Source of the DNA: an uncultured Plesiomonas sp.
Lineage (GTDB): Bacteria; Pseudomonadota; Gammaproteobacteria; Enterobacterales; CAMTGL01
Reading direction: 5' to 3'
Assembly (NCBI GenBank): GCA_947071955.1
Contig: CAMTGL010000062.1
Location: 1 to 10,070 of the forward strand
DNA: 10,070 nucleotides
The notes below the pieces were generated by a model. The model was given only the letters and a program-made list of their open reading frames with translations. It ran no database searches and was not told the origin of the DNA. Below are positions 6,192-10,070 of the stretch, piece by piece; position 1 is the stretch's first letter, and each line of letters opens with the position of its first letter. Position numbers and translations under genes: made by a program.

Positions 6192-7103
6192 ATGGATAAG
6201 CCCCCGATTGCTCGTTACTTGCGTGCTGATCCGCGTACCGCTGATCAGTTTTCGGCATGGCCATTGCCTGATTACAGCCAAGAAACGGTGGATGAACAGA
6301 CGCTGAATGCGCTCGGTTACAACCGTACTGTGCGCTGGGAAGCGCCTGAGAGCGAAGAAGAACAGATCTGTGTGCCCGGCCTGACAGCCGAAGCGCTGGC
6401 CGAAATCCAGCTGGCCGCTCACGAAGAGGGCTTGGCTGCCGGAAAGCTGGCCGGTGAGGCGCTGGGCTATCAGGCTGGTTTTGAAAAAGGCCAGCAAGAG
6501 GGCTTTGAACTGGGTCAGCAACGTGGCTATCAGCAAGGTATCGATGACGGGCAGGCTCACATCGGCGAACAGGTAAATGCACTGGTTCAGACGATTGCCG
6601 CACTGCACCAGCCGCTGCGTGATATTGAACAGCAACTTGAACTGCAATTAGTTGATATGTTGGTGACGCTGACTGAAGAGGTGACCCGCTGCGAAGTGGC
6701 ACAAAACCCTGCAGTGTTGCTAGAGACGGTGCGTCAGTCGATTGAGGCATTGCCGATTGCTGCAGAGCAGCCGCTCCTTATGCTGCATCCGGCTGATTTG
6801 CAGTGGGTAGAGTCATTGTATGGTGCCGAGGCAATTAGTGAACGCGGCTGGCGTTTACGGGCAGAGCCAGCTTTGCAGCGGGGTGATATTCAGGTCAGCG
6901 AGCATGTTTCGCAGGTTGAGTTTCGTATGCGCGATCGTCTTGCTGCGGTGATTAGCCAATTCCGCCATACTAACCACGCCCACGTTGAACCGGTCGCGCA
7001 GGCGGTGCAAAACCGTCTGGAAAGCCTACCTGCCGTATCACTGGCCTCGTCTGCACACTCAGAAGCCGAACCTCGCACAACTAATGAGCCGTTGTGTGCA
7101 TGA
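6192..7103 (+). CDS. fliH: FliH, export ATPase regulator, with long GxxxG ladder
   Basis: A 303-residue peripheral stalk protein that dimerises, binds and restrains the ATPase FliI and docks it on the C ring. The acidic, Gln-rich N-terminal region is followed by a glycine ladder: eleven glycines exactly four residues apart from G80 to G120, giving ten overlapping GxxxG units, a hallmark of FliH helices. The conserved C-terminal domain (about 140-258) contains LVDMLVTLTEEVTRCEV (153-169) and LRAEPALQRGDIQV (222-235). The protein is longer than E. coli FliH (about 230 residues); a Ser/Glu/Thr-rich tail after about 258 is the main addition. A GAGGTG at 6181-6186 supports the start. The 3' end meets the fliI start. 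Confidence 0.94.
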   Translation: MDKPPIARYLRADPRTADQFSAWPLPDYSQETVDEQTLNALGYNRTVRWEAPESEEEQICVPGLTAEALAEIQLAAHEEGLAAGKLAGEALGYQAGFEKGQQEGFELGQQRGYQQGIDDGQAHIGEQVNALVQTIAALHQPLRDIEQQLELQLVDMLVTLTEEVTRCEVAQNPAVLLETVRQSIEALPIAAEQPLLMLHPADLQWVESLYGAEAISERGWRLRAEPALQRGDIQVSEHVSQVEFRMRDRLAAVISQFRHTNHAHVEPVAQAVQNRLESLPAVSLASSAHSEAEPRTTNEPLCA

Positions 7104-8488
7104 AAATGGCTAATTCCGCTTCAGAATTGAACCTAACTGCCACTCATTCTCCACAAGTGTTGCCTGTATCGGCATTACAACAGCGTCTATCTGCTTACCA
7201 GTTACGTGGATTAAACACCCGTGCCGTTGCCGCCGGAAAGTTGGTGCGGGTTGTCGGGTTGACACTCGAAGCGGTGGGCTGTCGGGCCTCGGTCGGCAGC
7301 TTGTGCATGATAGAGACCCTCAGCGGTGAAATGGAAGCCGAAGTGGTGGGTTTTAGTGATGAAACCCTGTTTCTGATGCCGACCGAACCCTTGACCGGTG
7401 TACTGCCGGGTGCACGGGTAACCCCGATTATCAGCAAGCAAGGTATTCCGGTTGGCCCTGAATTGTTGGGGCGGATTATCGATGGTGTTGGCCGTCCACT
7501 CGATGGGCTTGGCCCGTTGCGCTGTCAGCAGAGTGCCGATTTTTCTGCCGCGCCGATTAACCCACTACAGCGTAAACCGATTCACGATGTGCTTGATGTT
7601 GGCATTAAAGCCATTAACAGCATGCTAACTGTCGGAAAAGGCCAGCGGATTGGTCTATTTGCCGGCTCTGGGGTGGGTAAATCGGTCACGCTGGGCATGA
7701 TGACGCGTGGCACAACAGCCCAAGTGGTGGTCGTGGGGTTGATTGGTGAGCGTGGCCGTGAAGTACGCGAATTTATCGAAGAGATCCTCGGTGATGAGGG
7801 GCGCAAGCGAGCCGTGGTCATTGCCGCACCTGCTGATTCCTCACCCTTGATGCGCTTGAAAGGCTGCCAGACGGCGTTAACCGTGGCGGAGTATTTTCGT
7901 GATCAGGGGCAGGATGTTTTGCTGCTGATGGACTCACTGACCCGTTTTGCACAGGCTCAGCGTGAGATTGCCCTGTCGGTGGGGGAGCCGCCAGCGACCA
8001 AAGGTTATCCGCCATCGGTTTTTGCCAAACTGCCTGCACTGGTTGAGCGCGCGGGTAATGGCGCAGATGGGCAAGGCTCGATCACCGCATTTTTCACCGT
8101 GCTCAGTGAGGGTGATGATCTGCAAGACCCGATCGCCGATGCTTCGCGCGCCATTCTTGATGGTCATATTGTGCTATCGCGCCAGCTTGCCGATGCGGGG
8201 CACTATCCGGCGATTGATGTGGAGCGCTCGGTCAGCCGTGTGATGCCGTCGATCACCAGTGATGAGCATCAACTGATGGCGCGCGCGGTACGCCAGATTT
8301 GCGCTACCTATAACCGGAATCAGGATTTGATCGCCATCGGTGCTTATCAGCGCGGGAATGATCCGCGGGTCGATCAGGCTATCGATATCAAACCGAAGGT
8401 GGATGAGTATTTGCAGCAGCGCATGAAAGAGGTCTGCCCGTTTGATGAGTCGGTCAGTCAGTTAAAACAGGTGCTGCTGGGGGGATAA
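7100..8488 (+). CDS. fliI: FliI, flagellum-specific export ATPase
   Basis: A 462-residue ATPase of the F1-beta type that works with FliH and FliJ at the export gate. It shows Walker A GSGVGKS (about 189-195), the catalytic-glutamate motif GLIGERGREVREF (about 213-225), Walker B DVLLLMDSLTRFA (about 272-284), the conserved GEPPATKGYPPSVFAKLPAL (about 295-314) and GSITAFFTVLSEGDD (about 326-340). The N-terminal barrel domain is typical. I chose the ATG at 7100 because it forms an ATGA overlap with the fliH stop (7101-7103). A GTG at 7094 adds two residues and an ATG at 7106 removes two; neither changes any domain. Unusually, fliJ does not follow directly: a 210-base gap comes next. Confidence 0.96.
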   Translation: MKMANSASELNLTATHSPQVLPVSALQQRLSAYQLRGLNTRAVAAGKLVRVVGLTLEAVGCRASVGSLCMIETLSGEMEAEVVGFSDETLFLMPTEPLTGVLPGARVTPIISKQGIPVGPELLGRIIDGVGRPLDGLGPLRCQQSADFSAAPINPLQRKPIHDVLDVGIKAINSMLTVGKGQRIGLFAGSGVGKSVTLGMMTRGTTAQVVVVGLIGERGREVREFIEEILGDEGRKRAVVIAAPADSSPLMRLKGCQTALTVAEYFRDQGQDVLLLMDSLTRFAQAQREIALSVGEPPATKGYPPSVFAKLPALVERAGNGADGQGSITAFFTVLSEGDDLQDPIADASRAILDGHIVLSRQLADAGHYPAIDVERSVSRVMPSITSDEHQLMARAVRQICATYNRNQDLIAIGAYQRGNDPRVDQAIDIKPKVDEYLQQRMKEVCPFDESVSQLKQVLLGG

Positions 8489-8528
8489 CGCCATCACAGT
8501 GCCATACAAAACCGGTGCTCGGCAATTG

Positions 8529-8544
8529 TGGCACAACAAATGCT
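8529..8544 (+). promoter_or_regulatory. Candidate sigma-54 promoter in the fliI-fliJ gap
   Basis: TGGCACAACAAATGCT has the ideal -24 half TGGCAC, a GG (8530-8531) to GC (8542-8543) spacing of exactly ten bases, and ATGCT against the consensus TTGCW in the -12 half. The expected start near 8554-8556 gives a leader of about 145 bases before fliJ. It points the same way as the genes and lies in a gene-free region, so chance is less likely than inside a gene. Confidence 0.62.
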
Positions 8545-8546
8545 GA

Positions 8547-8560
8547 TGATATGCATATCA
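8547..8560. repeat. 14-bp perfect palindrome with a nearby partial copy
   Basis: TGATATGCATATCA reads the same on both strands. The half GCATATCA recurs at 8593-8600, 40 bases further on. The palindrome lies at the expected transcription start of the sigma-54 site just upstream, so it could be an operator at the start point. No specific regulator can be named. Confidence 0.5.
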
Positions 8561-8698
8561 CAATGCTATGCAGGTGATGATGTGTAGATAAAGCATATCA
8601 GTGGCATTGAAACACAGGTTGCAAATCCACGTATCACTAGTATTGCTTTGGCTGTAAGTACGATAGCAAATCGGGAAGGATAAAAAAGAGGGTATTGG

Positions 8699-9139
8699 AT
8701 GAAAGCATTCGAGCTGTTGCTAGAGCAGGCTGAACAAAAAGAGCAGAGCGCCTCGGGGCTGTTGTCACAGGCACGGCAGCAGTTGAGCAGTCATCTCGCG
8801 CAGATGGACATCATCCATGATTACCGTTTTGATTATTGCCAACAGCTATCTGTACGCGGTTCTACAGGGTTAAATGCCCATGAGTATACGCACTTACAAC
8901 AATTTATCGGTCATCTTGATCAGAACCTAACCAAGCAAAACTATGCCCGCCGATCATTTGAGGAGCAGGCTGATCGGGCACGTGAACAGTGGCTGGATGC
9001 AAAGAAAAAGCATAAATCACTGGCGATGTTAATGGAAAAACGCGCGCTGCAAAAGCAGCAAAAAGCCGCACGTGAAGAGCAAAAGCTCAATGATGAAATG
9101 GCCGAACAATTATTGCGGCGTAAAGCTACTGCGCGCTGA
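8699..9139 (+). CDS. fliJ: FliJ, export apparatus central stalk protein
   Basis: A 146-residue, highly charged, Gln- and Lys-rich protein predicted to be one long two-helix coiled coil. FliJ inserts into the FliI hexamer like the F1 gamma subunit, couples ATPase and proton-driven export, and escorts chaperones. Family features are LLSQARQQLSSHLAQM (21-36), DYRFDYCQQL (41-50), the turn region GSTGLNAHEYTHLQQFI (54-70), and the C-terminal helix with REQWLDAKKKHKSLAMLMEK (95-114). Length is normal. GAGGG at 8688-8692, six bases before the ATG, fixes the start. It is separated from fliI by 210 bases and from fliK by 165 bases, unlike the usual tightly packed arrangement. Confidence 0.93.
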   Translation: MKAFELLLEQAEQKEQSASGLLSQARQQLSSHLAQMDIIHDYRFDYCQQLSVRGSTGLNAHEYTHLQQFIGHLDQNLTKQNYARRSFEEQADRAREQWLDAKKKHKSLAMLMEKRALQKQQKAAREEQKLNDEMAEQLLRRKATAR

Positions 9140-9160
9140 TCTCTGTTTGGTGTCATGTTT

Positions 9161-9210
9161 CTCAGTTATGTGGCGAATCTATGTTATCGCTTGGTTCATC
9201 GATAACTGAG
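9161..9210 (+). promoter_or_regulatory. Two mutually exclusive hairpins between fliJ and fliK
   Basis: CTCAGTTAT (9161-9169) is exactly complementary to ATAACTGAG (9202-9210). GTTATCG (9183-9189) is exactly complementary to CGATAAC (9200-9206). The two stems share bases 9202-9206 and cannot form together. This arrangement is seen in leader RNAs that switch structure, but no T tract follows and the fliK ribosome site is about 80 bases away. The pairings are certain; a function is not. Confidence 0.45.
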
Positions 9211-9223
9211 TCAATTTATTGTC
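9210..9223 (-). promoter_or_regulatory. FleQ-box-like sequence upstream of fliK
   Basis: On the minus strand the sequence reads GACAATAAATTGAC. As I remember it, the Pseudomonas aeruginosa FleQ binding consensus is GTCaNTAAAtTGAC, which this matches at all but the second base. The activator encoded in this window is a FleQ/FlrA homologue, so it is a reasonable candidate binding site about 80-95 bases before fliK. A short AT-rich motif can arise by chance, and FlrA specificity here is unknown. Confidence 0.35.
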
Positions 9224-9290
9224 ACTGTAAATGTTTATTTTTTGGCGTTAACTGCCAGCCAGACTGCGATAGCAGCAGAGTATGCGGAAA

Positions 9291-9296
9291 AAGGAG
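9291..9296 (+). promoter_or_regulatory. Strong ribosome binding site of fliK
   Basis: AAGGAG lies eight bases before the ATG at 9305, the best Shine-Dalgarno sequence in the window. It fixes the start of the fliK frame, which has no stop before the right edge. Confidence 0.85.
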
Positions 9297-9304
9297 ATTT
9301 CGAT

Positions 9305-10070
9305 ATGACGTTAAATGCGATACCGACAGCTTCACCCTCTGTGCCTGCGCAGCGCTCTGCAAGCAGCAATAATATAAAATCTCATTCGGCAGCTTCAACA
9401 TTATCTGAGAGTGGGCGCGATTTCACCGATTGCCTGAATCAGTCTGATGCCAATACCGTAAAGCCGTCAAGTACCAGCAATAAACCGGCGGCAGAAAAAG
9501 ACAGCAATAAAAAATCGGCTAATTCAGACGCTGACAGCATGCAGCAGGCAACGCCAAGCACAGCAGCGGCTTCATCCCCCGAAAATACGGTAAAAACCGA
9601 CACTTCAGGCAGTCAGTTTTCTACTGAGGAAAGTGTGGCAGGTGCTGAAATATTAACGGCCGATGCTCAAGAGACAGAAGGCAGCTCTGCGGCTAATTCC
9701 GACGCTGCGGTAAGTGGCTCTGGCGGAAGTTCTGGACTATCGGGCAGCATGATTAGCGCACAGGATGACCCGTGGTTACAGCAGCTCGATGCCAGCCGTA
9801 AGGCGTTGCAATCTTCTGTTGTAGGATTTGGCGATTCGGATACGGTAAACAGTAGCGGAAAAGCGGGCGCGACGGGGCTTGCAGAGCCGGCTCTGACTGC
9901 AAATCGCAACGTACAAGAAGTGGCCGAGGATGCGCAATCTGCGGAGGAGGGCGCTACTGACGATTTGTCTATCGATTTTCTCTCCACCCAAAAAGATCGC
10001 GCTGCTGATGCGCATTCGGCAAAAATGGCATTGCGCGCAGAGAGTTCGAGCAAGTTGCATTCTGAAACGG
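9305..10070 (+). CDS. fliK: FliK, hook-length control protein, N-terminal part (runs off the window)
   Basis: An uninterrupted frame starts at the ATG after a strong ribosome site and runs 255 codons to the right edge without a stop. It begins MTLNAIPTASPSVPAQ and is low in complexity and rich in Ser, Ala, Thr, Asp, Glu and Asn, with few hydrophobic clusters (for example DPWLQQLDA near 157-165). FliK is a secreted molecular ruler. Its N-terminal half is long, disordered and poorly conserved, while the conserved FlhB-contacting C-terminal domain would lie beyond this window. The call rests on composition, its place after fliJ, and frame integrity. A secreted ruler of this type from Vibrio-like clusters is often 500-700 residues. 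The 165-base gap before it is unusual for the operon. Confidence 0.82.
   Translation, partial: MTLNAIPTASPSVPAQRSASSNNIKSHSAASTLSESGRDFTDCLNQSDANTVKPSSTSNKPAAEKDSNKKSANSDADSMQQATPSTAAASSPENTVKTDTSGSQFSTEESVAGAEILTADAQETEGSSAANSDAAVSGSGGSSGLSGSMISAQDDPWLQQLDASRKALQSSVVGFGDSDTVNSSGKAGATGLAEPALTANRNVQEVAEDAQSAEEGATDDLSIDFLSTQKDRAADAHSAKMALRAESSSKLHSET

Noticed and set aside
6043..6750. 235-codon open frame on the minus strand
   Set aside because: It lies opposite the fliG end and most of fliH, resembles no family and has low-complexity Pro/Ser/Arg composition typical of an antisense shadow of a coding strand.
8540..8587. Fifteen-codon frame in the fliI-fliJ gap
   Set aside because: Its ATG overlaps the sigma-54 -12 element, upstream of the expected transcript start, and no ribosome site precedes it.
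8589..8615. TAAAG as a sigma-28 -35 element before fliJ
   Set aside because: No GCCGATAA-like -10 occurs at the right distance.
8489..8698. Small mobile element inserted between fliI and fliJ
   Set aside because: No terminal inverted repeats or target-site duplication could be found at the edges of the gap.
9228..9254. Possible sigma-28 promoter (TAAATGTTT followed by GGCGTTAA)
   Set aside because: The spacer between the two halves is about eight bases instead of eleven and both halves deviate from consensus.
9181..9372. 63-codon + strand frame before fliK
   Set aside because: It has no ribosome site, is Cys-rich without a recognisable pattern, and overlaps the well-supported fliK start in another frame.
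9667..10053. 128-codon minus-strand frame opposite fliK
   Set aside because: It is the Ser/Ala-rich complement of the low-complexity fliK sequence, with no independent evidence.

Overview
The window is a continuous run of flagellar genes, all on the + strand, from a gammaproteobacterium of moderate GC with AT-rich intergenic regions. The order is fliD (last codons), a fliT-like gene, fliS, a FlrA/FleQ-type sigma-54 activator, fliE, fliF, fliG, fliH, fliI, fliJ and the 5' part of fliK. This is the layout of polar-type flagellar clusters of Vibrio, Aeromonas, Shewanella and Pseudomonas, not the FlhDC-controlled clusters of E. coli and Salmonella. The sensor kinase/regulator pair flrBC (fleSR), which in those genera sits between the activator and fliE, is absent here. 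A Plesiomonas-like or related organism is my best guess, from base composition and layout only. No mobile element, CRISPR array, tRNA or rRNA gene was seen.

Layout. Positions 1-869 hold the filament cap end and two small late chaperones (FliT-like, FliS). A 13-bp inverted repeat follows fliS. A 370-base gene-free leader precedes flrA and contains a symmetrical CRP-like site of the TGCGA-N6-TCGCA class placed about 42 bases before a plausible start point. After flrA comes a clear intrinsic terminator, then a 68-base polypyrimidine tract, then a textbook -24/-12 sigma-54 promoter before fliE. The genes fliE, F, G, H and I are tightly packed, with fliF/fliG overlapping and fliH/fliI overlapping or nearly so. 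A 210-base gap with a second good sigma-54 promoter candidate separates fliI from fliJ. A 165-base gap with a FleQ-box-like sequence and two mutually exclusive hairpins separates fliJ from fliK, which runs off the window.

How the genes work together. FliE and FliF form the proximal rod junction and MS ring, and FliG is the rotor/switch protein. FliH, FliI and FliJ are the peripheral ATPase complex of the export apparatus. FliK measures hook length and switches export specificity. FliS and FliT are chaperones for flagellin and cap. FlrA activates RNA polymerase carrying sigma-54, and the two -24/-12 sites suggest that fliE-I and fliJ-K are separate sigma-54 units. FlrA keeps every residue that I recall as binding c-di-GMP in FleQ, so the cluster is probably c-di-GMP responsive.

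This is mostly a well-known system. The less ordinary parts are the missing flrBC, the split export-ATPase operon and the regulatory elements between genes.
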